In this document: in pieces, positions 27,184-39,500 of the stretch
Position numbering within the stretch: position 1 is the stretch's first letter
How the letters are laid out: each line of letters starts with the position of its first letter
Program-made: the position numbers and the translations under genes
Notes under the pieces: model-generated
Told to the model about the DNA's origin: nothing
The model's database searches: none
Seen by the model: only the letters and a program-made list of their open reading frames with translations
Origin: Dirofilaria immitis
Lineage: Eukaryota; Nematoda; Chromadorea; Rhabditida; Onchocercidae
Direction of reading: 5' to 3'
DNA length: 64,000 bases
NCBI GenBank assembly: GCA_024305405.1
Contig: JAKNDB010000087.1
Coordinates: 6,140,501 to 6,204,500, forward strand

Positions 27184-29860
27184 AAACTAGGAAGGAAGTA
27201 GCGAAAGATGAAGAAAGGATAGTGATACTAAAACCATATAAAAGGTAAGATCTTCTCATGCTGGGGTACTATTGGTAATGCCATTGGTTTTGCTATAAAT
27301 AATACTTCGATTCTAATGATTTAAAATACATTTTATTTTTTGATTGTGTACATAAATTATTTGAACAAAAATTTACTATTAGAATGTTATAAGCACGATT
27401 TGTGGCATTTCGTTTGGATGAATCTAATGGATTTAGATTTCGTATTGAATTCACAATTTAGCATTTAAATAAATTTTCTTCTACATCTTCTACGATATTC
27501 TTCAATTATGATTTCCAATTTTTGTATATATTTTAAAAGGACTGTCTATCAGCATAGATAAAAAATATAAAATCATAAACGGAGAAATATTTATTAGAAT
27601 GAAGTTGTTATCAAAGTAAGGAATATTGCTCAATTATTCCTGAATAAAGAAGATAAATAGTTCCAAATCGATGATCACAGAGGAAGTTATCATCTTACTG
27701 CTTATAATTTTATTATATATTCTAAACTAACTATTTCCTGCATATTTCACACCTCGTATCATTCATTTAAATAATACGAAGAATTTAGAGTGAATATTTA
27801 TTGCGTATGCTATACAATGTTTCGTTATGTTCTTAAAACCACATCATACTGAAATCACATTAGAAAAGAAGATTGATACGTAATGCATTACAGCTTTGAT
27901 TGAAATAAAAATGAATAACAGCTGCAGATGATTGATATCTATAGGTATTCCATCATAGATATCTATAGGTATTCCATCATAATTAATTTTTTTCTATGCA
28001 TAATATTTGGTGAGCATAGAATAGGAAAGGACAATATTTAATTTTAGACGAAACACATCTGATTTAAAACATGATATTTCAAAGTTTCATATAGAGACCG
28101 TTCAAATGCAAACTAAATTTTGAGCATATTAATGCATGGCATTTCATGTCTTTATTATCATCAATTTACAGTAATAATTCATCTTATCGTGTATCATCAA
28201 TCATTTTATTTTGATGGAAAATAGATTGCAAACATTTGAATGCAATATTATTTATTTCTTTCTCATTTCTTGTTTTCTTTAAATAAACATTTCAGAGAAA
28301 ACTAGGAAAAGAGCACTAAAAAATAGAGAAAAAGAATACTTCATATTCTGCGATTAAAAAAAAAAGGAGAGAAGAGAAGAAAAAATGATTATTGAAAATG
28401 ACATTAGTTTGGTGAAGGCTAAACCAACTTCAATTTTAAATTACTAATCGATGATTGTTGAGAAGAAGGTTTACACAATATTCCCGTCATCTTCAAAATT
28501 TTGGATTGAAAACATCTCCATTCAATCTCCCACTCGCCCTTACGATATAATTGGCTTTGACCATATTTGATTTATGGTTTTTGCGTTATGACTTTTTGTC
28601 TATCAAAATTATGGCCTAACGTACTTCCCATCAAATCTTCTTCTGTATTCTTTAAAGGAATATTCTAAGATTATTCTTTCGAGAAGGAATGATTACATAC
28701 ATCATAATTGGATCAAATGATATCAACTTCGATCAATGTTTGCAACTGACGAAGGCTATTCATACGTTTCATGAAAATGAAGAGTGTTACTGTAGCCCTT
28801 TAATTGTTTTGATACATTAATCTTTAACTGGTTTCGTCATCTCTCACTTTTTAAGCATATAAAAATTTCTTTAGTAGTTTATAAAAGAATCAGGAAATCT
28901 GTTTCAAATTTTATTTTTGAAAATCTTTGGATGACTCGCTGCAAGGTACGATTAGTCCCAAATTATTAAATCTAGATTTCAAAATGATTTTTCTCTGGAA
29001 AGAGATAAAAGATAAATGCAGCTTTATAATCAATTCAGATTTCAGAATGATTTTTATCTCAAATAGAATTTTTTCCCGAAATTTTTAGGAAATTTTATTG
29101 TTTTATTCAAGTAGATTTCTTGTATTGTCTTCAGCATCCGTTCAAATGTCGATTTTTTCGACAAATTCAATTATCTAACTACAGCAGATATAACGTATCT
29201 TCTCTTTTCGGCCAAAAAATCCTTTAGCTTCCTTACATCTATATTCTTTATAAATTCACTTCTGTTTACTTCTCCTTTTTCTCCTCGAGCCTTTTTCGAT
29301 TTAGTCAAAGTTTGTCGAAATGACAAAGGTTATCTGCATATAAATTACATAAGAGTATTCAGTATGGGCGACCAAATGTAATACAGTAATAGTATATTGT
29401 ATATCTCCGCACATTTATGTAAATTTTTATGTATCTGTAATATTTATTTAACGTGTATACTTTTAAATGTGCGCTGTGATGTAAGGAATCACAAACAAGA
29501 TCGAAAACAGTATGACCATATGCATTTATGAATTCTGCGAAGTAATCGTGTCTTCTATAACTAAACGATGATACACGCTCATTTTTATGCATTATCGTTT
29601 AGGCACAGAAGAACTTGCTAAAGAAACATTACTAATTAATTCATATATTTTTGTTGTTCATATTCGTCATCTTCCGATCTTCGAAATTTCTGTTATATCT
29701 TTTTCTCTTTTGTAGATACTTAAGATTACAAAGTTTACCAATTAATTTCGTTAAATCCTTTCACGAAGATTCGAACATAGCCTCATCTGCTGGGTCTCGA
29801 CTCGTCGCCCACAATACACACACGCTTATTAGACGTTACTGGGCCATGCCTTTACCATAA
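27184..29860 (+). CDS. Possible last two exons of an unrecognised gene
   Basis: Weak candidate. Block 27184-27244 sits between a TTTATAG acceptor and a GTAAGA donor and reads TRKEVAKDEERIVILKPYK. Block 29716-29860 follows a TTTTGTAG acceptor, begins in the matching phase, reads YLRLQSLPINFVKSF and ends at a stop after RRYWAMPLP. Joined, they give an uninterrupted C-terminal segment of about 69 residues, and the second block is clearly less AT-rich than its surroundings. No family was recognised, no upstream exon was found, and the 2.5 kb intron makes coincidence possible. Confidence 0.22.
27934..27981 (+). repeat. 24-base direct tandem duplication
   Basis: Two identical abutting copies, 27934-27957 and 27958-27981. 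The unit contains GATATC and GGTATTCC. It is probably a recent replication-slippage duplication and may be polymorphic. Confidence 0.9.
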
Positions 29861-30160
29861 TATTTAATAATGCTTTGCTTTCTTTATTCCCGAACGTATA
29901 AACGAATCTTATCTCGAGTCCGTCTTCATCTCACATAGGGAGGAAGATGTTGCTTATCTGAAGCAAATGTATGTATGTTTATAGCAATCCACTTTGTATA
30001 CCATCTTTCTGCTCTAGATTGCTTCTGTGCCATGTTTATTTGCTTGCTTTTGTACACATACATTCATTCGATTTAAAAGGGCTAGCTGATGATGTATAGG
30101 TGTCGATGTTGATAACGACGATGAGACGATATACTGTTGTTCATTTGTGCATAATCTCTA

Positions 30161-30318
30161 TGCGTATGTATGTATATGTGTATGTGAATGTGTATTGTGT
30201 ATATGTGTGTGTGTATGTGCATGTGTGTGTGTGTGTGTGTATGTTTATGTTTATGTGTGTGTGTGTGTGTATATGTATGCATATATATATATATATATAT
30301 ATATGTGTATGTGTGTTG
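30161..30318. repeat. Compound (TATG)n/(TG)n/(AT)n microsatellite
   Basis: Runs of TATG, TG and AT in succession, with (AT) from about 30281 to 30304. Open frames of 69 to 117 residues on both strands here are pure low-complexity translation and are not genes. Confidence 0.95.
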
Positions 30319-31178
30319 AATATAAGCCGATGGTGCACCACGGAGCAATTCTTTAACATTCGTTGTTTCGTCGATTGTTGTTTGCATCTTTTTGGACTAT
30401 TTTCTCACAGTTCCATTATTGTGATATATTTCAGTCGTCTAAAATCGACCTGATTCTTCCTCTTTTCTCTAATGTCTGTAGATTTGGTTAAAATTGGTAC
30501 ACTGATTTAAGTTGCAAAAATGAGTCAGTTATTGTCTTCTTCACTTCATTTATACGTGCAAGTATATCATTGAGTTTCACCGAAAGCATATTCTCGATAT
30601 ACGTTTAATGGGATCGCAGTTATTTACATGCCATTACAGACCTGAATAGTGGATAACGTGACTGATTGTTTCTAATTGGTTAACAATGATACGAGTTTTC
30701 TCCATGAATTTATGCTAGAAATTATTGATATTTTACATCTGCTTGTTCATAGGCTGAACTAGAAATTCATATTCCAGAGCTTAACACAGAAATTCCATTT
30801 TTATAAATATGAGAATCGTCGGAATGGCAATTAATGGTATTTGATTGCCGCCAACTCTTCTTCCTTTTGCTTTCCTTTCCAGTTTTTCATTTCAACTATT
30901 TTTTCTTTTTTTTTTTGAAGGACAAATTCTGTTTCCTTCTGTTAGAAATAGAAGAAAAGCTTCCATTGTGTCGTAAAAGTTCATGGTATCGCTTATTTTG
31001 GATTTACTCTTTTTGACCATTTCCTCACATTATTCCCTCCTTCGCATATTCTTTTTCCACCAATGAATCACTAGAACATAATTTTTGCACATCGTGATCA
31101 GGTGGTCATTACTGATGCTATTCAATATGAAATTACGATATCATCGATGGAGCAGCCATTATAGGCTGTAATATTCTC

Positions 31179-31268
31179 AGTTCTTTTCTTCTTTTCTCTT
31201 CTTCTTTTTATGAAAATTTCTGTAGAGTTCTTTTCTTCTTCTTTTCCCGTTATGAAAAATTCTGTAGA
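31179..31268 (+). repeat. Imperfect tandem duplication, about 45-base unit
   Basis: A pyrimidine-rich block (TTCTTTTCTTCT type) followed by ATGAAAA and TTCTGTAGA occurs twice in tandem with a few differences, at about 31179-31224 and 31225-31268. Confidence 0.65.
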
Positions 31269-32647
31269 CTTTTAAAAAGGCTGTAGAGAAAAAATTAAAT
31301 ATAAAAATAGTAACTGTAATTTATAATGTGATTAGCTGCAGAGAGATCAGATATGTCTCCAAACACGAAATTGAAATCCATACAAATCTAAACTTTTGCA
31401 TCATTCAGACCAAAAGTTTTCATGTTATATTATTTCAACAGTTTTTTACAATTTCTGGAAAATTCTTTTTCGTCTCAAGTGAAAGATCTTCATTCGCTGT
31501 GGAACATCTGGATACGTTAAAGTGATGCAATGATTTTGAACATTGATTGTAATAGAATGTTGGCATTTTTTCATATCTTATTTTTCAACATTAGAAAAAA
31601 ACTATTAAATGAAGGAAAAGTTACGATCTTTTGTAAAGAAATTTTAGCTTTTATAGATGGATAATTGGGCTCAAGAAGTTAATCTGTTTTCTTAATGCTT
31701 TGCAATCTGTCTAATCAATTTTTCAATTTTATTGTTCAACTCAATGCAACTTATAATAAATTTCAAAATTTATGCTCTTTTATTCATAGTTTCACTATTA
31801 CTTTAATAGTAAAATTTTCTCTGTGAAGTTATTTCCTATATATGTTTATAAAAATCATGCCTGCATTAATCTACGGCTAATATAAATTTTAAAGGATAAT
31901 ATCATAATCGTTCTAAGAAAGATAAATGAAAATGTCTGTTCTCTAATTTGCTATAACCGTTTTAAAATTTCACGAGGTCAATCATTATTTTATAAGCTAA
32001 CGTGTCTTAAAAGATTTTAGAAGACCACATGTTTTTGTTGTATCGTTAAAACGATCGATCTGTCCAGAAGTATGAAGGATGGAATGTTGTGACTGTTATG
32101 AATGTTTGTTAAATATAATGCAAAATGTTGCAGCTGATAATATTAGGTTAGGTAACAAGATAAGTGTCGTGTTTATTTTTAATGCTAATTTTTAAATACT
32201 TTTTGTTTATTTATTCAATTATTCGTCTATTCATTTGCTGGGCTATTAGCCTAGTATTTGTTATCTAATAAAATCATTAATCATAAATTCATCTGGCGAA
32301 ATTTACATAAGCTGTACGTAGCAACACTCATTCTTTTCACAGTTTTTGTGCTTAAATTTTGATGTTTTTGGATTTCTCTTGCTTAGCACATCTCCTTATC
32401 TTCGTCTTCAAGAAACGCTTGCGAATACATCTGTCTAGCCTAGTGGAGGAATGAAAAGCCATCATAGGAACTTTAAACTGACAAGCAAGTTGCCGTTAAG
32501 TAACATAATAATATGTTCCATACTAACAATTAAGAGCATAACTGATTTCCTATCGCTTTTATGGTACTACAAATATATTTAATGTGAGAAGAAATTACTG
32601 AAAATGAATGAAGATTAGATTTCGAAAGATCAGTACTGATGTCCTGG

Positions 32648-32650
<3 letters not shown>

Positions 32651-32678
<28 letters not shown>
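32651..32678. repeat. (AG)14 microsatellite
   Basis: Fourteen perfect AG units. The enclosing open frame is explained by the repeat. Confidence 0.95.
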
Positions 32679-35600
32679 GTGTTCGAAAGGAGAACATTCA
32701 TTAGATCAAATTCAAATCGATATAATTGGTGACAAAAACATATTGAAAGCACTGGATTCAATTTATATGTTTAGGCGCATTTTTGAAAGAGTATAGTCAG
32801 ATATTGACATTATTGTCGTAAATTGTAAACTTGGATAGAATCCAATACCGAGAATGAATTTTGACGAATTTGGAACTCATTTTTTCATTTTCATTTCTTG
32901 AAGAAGTTTAATGATGCTGTGTTTTTGTAAAATACATTATTTCATCTCCTATTTATTTATATGAAAGATGCTGGGTATCAATATCATTATCATCAGATTA
33001 CTTATATCAGTGCTGATTCACTACTGATTGTTTCCTTTGCTGCTTCAGATGCTTGAACTATGAATTAATAATGGAAACAGTATATAGTTATCAGAAATGG
33101 TAGGTAATTGATTATTCTATTTTTCAAGCGATTCTGGTCAGATGATTGTCTGATGCTGTCAGGGAGCACTGCATATTCAAAGTCTCTCTGTTTGCATTAA
33201 CAGTTTGAAAGAATATTTCGAGTCCGAATAATTGTGAGCTGTCGTATGTGGAACTTTAACAGCGATGCATTATTTTCTGATTTTTCAAAAATTTTGTACA
33301 GTTATTGTTATTAATCTTAAACAAGCAATGATTTTTTCAAGAATATTATTCCTTATAGTCCATTTATTCTCCATGTCTAATCTTAGCTACATATTTTTCA
33401 AATTGTGAGACAAGTCAGCAAATGTATCGGGTAAATCTTCCATTGCTCGTCTTATGCAAATATTGCTTTTTCCCTTTGATGAAAAAATTTTAGATGACTC
33501 ATTTGAAGAGAATTTCGGCGCTCCTTCCTTCTTTTCTAAAGTTTTTTTCTATCTCATTCCTATGAAGCGATGGAAGGGAACAATGGGATTCTTTATTTTT
33601 ATTTTTTGATTTTTGTGGAAAATACGAAAAGATAAATTTTACGATCTCATTTGTTCAACAAATCTTTGAGTGGAATGTATAGTACTGAAATAATAATATG
33701 AAGATTTTTAATAGTTTTGCTAAAGCGAAAATTCCGAAGAGATTTTATTTCAAAATTTAGAGAATTGTTGTTCAAATTTTATAAAATTTCATACACATAT
33801 ATACCTTAGAATATATACTTTATGCTCCTTACCGTATTATTTTTTCATCTATACATATGAAACTTTTTTATATATATTTGCAACGGAATTATTGTAAGAT
33901 TTTTTTCAAAATTTTTCTTCTGTTTTTTTTAAATGCACATGAATGAATTCTGTAATATGAATAAAGTCTACAATTTAATTTTAAACTGAAAATTTTTGGT
34001 CTTTATTTCGAACAAAACTATCTCTATTGTATTGATTCATAAATAAGATTTCGAGTCATTCAAGTTTCCAATGATTTCTGAGATACCGTTAAATGGCTGA
34101 ATAGAATTCAGCTAATACATAGCGATGTCTTGCATACTTTGATGCACACCGCATATTCAGCATCATTCTCTGACGTACCCTTATTATAATTCACAGTGGA
34201 GATGCGAAACTAGTCTGCAATGTAAAAATTTTGAAAAAAATATGTTTCGGTTTCTGTAATGGACTGGATGCTTAAAAATGAATTATCGATTATAAAGCTG
34301 CATTTATTCCTTGAAAAATTTTTATAATTGATTTATGTCTTTAGCATAAGCGATACATTTCTGTGCGGTTGCATTAGGTGTGACTTAGACCTTTCTGTAT
34401 GGATCTGCTCCTTTCTTTTGTAAGATGACTGCCCGAAGAAGGAAATGCTGTAGATGTATATGCATTTTTCAAGATTTATATTAAATATTTTCAATCAATT
34501 TCGATCTTTTGCTTCCATTGCATTCCTAAACCCTGAACTGATGAGACGCATGACTAAACATTTGTTCTATTACTTCAATACATGTCGAGAAGATCGTCGG
34601 TTGTTGAGATATCATAATTCTCGTTCGAGAGATTAATTGAACACTTAATATGTTTAATATTCTTTTTCGACGTTATTAAGAGGCCTAATTAACTGATAAT
34701 TGAAAGATTTGATAGCAGGGCATCGTGAGAACAATCGATTCAGACCTCAATATAACTCGCCCATCATATTTGATTGATGCTTTTCTTTTGTTTTCTCTCA
34801 CATTCTGTTGTCGCAATACTCACGAAAAAAGTGTTTTCGTTTTTTCGTCCGCATTTTGTGCACACTAATTCTGGGTTAACATTGCTAAATTTATCCTACA
34901 CTTTCTTCTGTAAAGAATCAAGTTTCGTACGTTCAAGAAATGGTAAAAGAAGTTTGAAAAATTTTAGTGTATTTCGAGATTTTCCAAAATTAAAAATATA
35001 AATTTTTTGACTACTGTATGAATTTGATAAGAAGGGAAGGAAATACTATATGAAATGAAATATGCTGGATTCTGTTGTTCTCTTTAGTCTGCCTCAACAT
35101 TATGATTTTTCGTACTATAGAATTTTTAATTAGTTTGAGATTTCTAATGCATCGTTTCCGAGACATTGTTACAAATTTGATGAAAGCCACAGAACAAGTA
35201 TTTTGAGATTTCAATAAACAATGTCCATTGGCCTTTGTATCACATTCGCTATTAATTGAGAGTACTCTTGCTGAATCATTATTTCATCAAACGTGCTGTA
35301 TCAAAAATTGTTGTATTATAGTTACATCAGACATGCCAAATTGATAGAACTGCAGAAGAATGATGCAATCAGGCGGCAGGAAATTCGATTTCATTCAGAT
35401 AATTTTGCAACTGATTAGTTATCATTATTCGTATAGTAATACGCATATTTCATCCTTGTTATTTTCGAGAACACTAAATAAGAATTTCAATATAATCTAT
35501 TTATTTTCATAAAATCAAAAGTGAAAAATATTCTTGTATCTCCAGAGAGCACATTTCTTCGCAAGAAATATTGCTTGCTTATAAACAACCAAGACTAGAA

Positions 35601-36504
35601 AATATATATGGTAATTTAGAAATTTGTGCAAAAAAAACAGATACATTAAAAGAAAAACAGATTTTTAATTCCTAAATAATCGAAATTTGGTGAAACTATA
35701 TGATTCTTATTCTCGTTGTGACAAGCAGACGGCCATAAGTTATACCAAAGTTTTTCAAGAAATGAAGTTCTGAAACAAAATTATCTGATTCGAGTTTCCA
35801 ACAAAAAGTGAGTAAGTATTCCCATTTTGGATAAATAATGTATATTTTTATTTGCATTGAAGTTTAGAATTTAAATTTTTATGTGTAAAAATTCATCAAT
35901 AATTTAGCTTATATGAAACTATTATAATGTCTTACACGGAGTATTATTACATGAACTACTCCATCATGATGCCGGATGTTGTTCAAATATTCATCTTCAG
36001 GTGTGATCATCGTGGAAAATTTGATATCATGCTCATTTTCATCCTAAACTGTATGTATGCACTGTTTGTTATCATAATGTGCTATTTCAGCATAAAATTC
36101 CAATATTTTTATTTTTGATTTTGAATTAGGTTTTTTTGGAAATCGTCCTCCAAATGATATTTTTTATAATTTCCATAATTCTTTATATTTGATGATGTGC
36201 ACATTTCTCATGGTAATTTGATTTTGTATTATACCGCATCAGTTAAATTTTTATTTTATCTTCTCTTATAATTTAATTTAAGATGAAATTTGTGAACATC
36301 AAAAAATCTATAAGTAGCTGTTCCGAATGTTGCGTCATCTTATTTCTTCGCTGGAACTTTTTGACGCATCGCGTTACATTTTATTTTTAATTTTAAATTT
36401 ACATGAAACATTATTGCAGTGTGAATTGACTTTCAAATACTACTGAGAAAGTATTCGATTTCTTTCATTTATCTGAAAATTTAACAAAAAAGACGAAATA
36501 CGAA

Positions 36505-39500
36505 ATGTCATCCTCAAAACAAAGTGCTGAGAACGAATATGAAATCGCATATCGTTCTACTATTCAACCGCGCACAGCAGTTCGTACGCAAAGTCGACAA
36601 TCCGGAAATTATAGCACTGGTACGGTGGTCGGTGGAGGCGGCGGTAAGGTTTTTTATTTAGAATCTGAAAGATTGCATGGATAAATTAAAGAAAGCTTAA
36701 AGTGTAGAAAGAAATTGCGTGGATGATATATCATAGCTTCGCTCGGATATCTCATTCAAAGCACAAATCAGTAATAAGTTTGGAAATGAAATATGAAAGG
36801 TTGTCAGGCGTAGTTGTGGTTAGAAACATTCACGTATTTTTCAAAAAATGTCTAGAAAAGTTACTGGGGCTTAATTATATTATTGTTGACAGTTTGAAAA
36901 CTACGCACACACACACGTACGTACATACATCCACACACGCATAAATACAAAGTTCGAAGATGATTACAAGTAAAATTAATTACGCCAGAATTAGGAATTA
37001 CCATATGTCTTAATGATTAACCGAAACTTTTCCATTGATGAAAAAATGGGAAGAATGATAGAGAAATGAAAAATGATAGAAAAAATCGATTATAGTGATC
37101 ATATCACCACGCACTATAAAAATAGTTAAACAAGCCTACTACGAATATATTGCGCTTTTTTGTTTCTTTCTCATTTCTCTATGCGAAAGAAATTTTAGCA
37201 TTCCTTTAAACATTTTGCTAACTCCTGCTATTAAATATTCAGCCATATTAAGCTCATTCCTTGCCACATAATTGAGCCAAAGATGGAGTTATTCTACTTA
37301 GATCACCACCATTCTATAAGGCTCGTTTTCCAATACATCTGAAAGTTTTTCGTATTTTCAATGATTCCATGGAGAGTTAGTAAACAGTTCAAATGCATTG
37401 CAAAGATATGCAAGAATTTTATATGTATTCAATCTCGGTAGAGGGTAGTAGTAGTAACATTAGTACTGTTGTTTCCCAGGTAGGATTACACTGGTTTCTT
37501 TTTTCAACAATATAAAGAGAAGGAACCTGTTCTTAGCTGTCATTTTAAATTCAAGAATTTTTTCTGCTCCTATTTTCCCGCTGTTTATATTTTGTGACTC
37601 ACCGTGCTGAATATGAAGTATATATATATATATATATATATAACTAGGCCATTTTAATTGAAATATAGATTTAATATCTCTATGAATTCGTGTCTTGTTT
37701 TTCCTACAAATCATTTATTATCATTAGTAATTATCTGATCTTGTATGAATCTAGCAGTATCAGTATATTGCCGTTAATAGCCAAACTGTCCTTGCATTAT
37801 TTAAATATTTTTGTTTAAACAGCATTGATATTGTACAATAAATTCAGTCCCAGATTAGTTTTTAAAAAAAATATTTAAAGGAATTTGTCAACTGAATGAA
37901 TTACAAAATAAATACACCACTTACTAAATCATCATAGGAATAACCTTCAATAAGAGTTCGAAGAGATGAAAAAGTCACACATTTCATATCAGAAAATTAA
38001 TGAACTCGAAAATTTCAATTTTCACTGCAATCAATGCGATCGTCCCGAGTGATACTGTTGCACTGTTTTTAACCTTTCCGTTTTACAGTACTTTTGAGAA
38101 ATTTTTTGATCTCCATCACACACCACCATATAGTCAACAATATTGACTTCCATGAAATGTTAATTTCTTATTCAATGCAACACCATCAAAAATATTATTT
38201 TTCGAGTACAAGCCTTCGTTTTTGCATCTTGCGTGAAAATCGTTGTCATCTCGATGTAATATATTTCGGTAAATTGTCCTGAATGGAATAAAATCGAAAG
38301 ATTTTTAAGAGAAATGTATAAATCATAAGGAAGCAGTGATACCGTATATGTTCCTACTATCGAAAATGTTAATGTTTTGAGGAAATCGATTCATTTTTTT
38401 GAAAAAAAGATGTTGCCTCGCAGTATTTTTAGAAAAGAATATGGGGGCGATTGTTGATTGATTGTCATCTACGAATCCAAGGTAAAGGAAGGATAGAAAC
38501 AAATTATTGAAAAAAAAAAAAAATTATGCATGCCAAAATTCTATATCTAAGGTGATAAGAAATGACTGAACTATCGGTAAAGAAATCAAATAATAATGAT
38601 TGTTTGGAGCAAGCAACTGAAATCGTCTAGCAATTTTATCATCTTATCCTTCTGCAGTATTTGAGGGTTAAATTATTAATATAAATGTTCGTTTTATGAA
38701 TATGTGTAAATGAGCAAAGTGCACATTTTGCCTTACCTTAAACATCGCTTAAGTTTATTTTCTCGTTTCATCTTTCAACAACTTTACAAGCATCACTAAT
38801 GATTCATCTTTTCTAACTTCATATACAGCAGCACGATCATAACTAATTCAACAGTGCTGTTGTTATTTGGAATGTGACCTTTTTCATGAAGACCTCACTG
38901 TTGAAAGTTCTGCACTGTGCAATGATTGCCGTAGTATAATAGCTGTATTTGTGAGAGAGACTTGGCAAAGAGAAGGCGAGAATGGAAGAGAGCTAATTCA
39001 TTTATTGTGTGAAGGTTTGTAATCGATCATCAATGCCATCCATAAGATGTCTTCCCTTTACTTTTACTGATTTTATAATGTCAGATAATTCTTTTCAATT
39101 TTTCAAATATATCACAATTAGAGCACTAATTTTTAAATTTGATAATGATAGAAAAATACTGAAGAGAATGCTATTAAATGTGTACAGTAGTTAATCTTTC
39201 TGTCTGTATCATGAAAATTTTCAATCTAACATCTTTTACTGTTTTAAGTGTGTTTTAAGTTGAATCGATCTCTCAAATAGTTATAATATTCGAAGCATAT
39301 ATATGTATAATATGTTATGCTGAAGTTCATACTATATCCAAGGTAAGATGTTACCTTTAGAACTACTTGAACTTATAGAAGGAGCATAAAATTCTTTTTG
39401 AAATTCTCCTCCTCAATACCAATGTTTCTAATTAAAAACTTTTACTTTCAAACAAAAATTTAAATACCTTCTGAGCAATCAATATTTGTTTACTGATCCT

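Larger units (their letters stand above)
21685..36504. other. Long gene-poor interval between vps-18 and the intermediate filament gene
   Basis: About 15 kb of AT-rich sequence. It holds simple repeats (30161-30318, 32651-32678, 31179-31268), a 24-base tandem duplication (27934-27981) and one weak pair of exon candidates (27184-29860). Short open frames at 21871-22403 and 35927-36118 have no recognised family. Much of it may be regulatory sequence of the filament gene (inference). Confidence 0.5.

Noticed and set aside
30082..30453. Overlapping open frames of 69-117 residues on both strands
   Set aside because: They translate a TG/TATG/AT microsatellite (Val-Tyr-Cys and His-Thr-Tyr runs) and have no coding signal outside it.
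35927..36118. 63-residue frame as another first exon of the filament gene
   Set aside because: Its donor at about 36000 leaves phase 2, which cannot join in frame to the shared exon at 42297.
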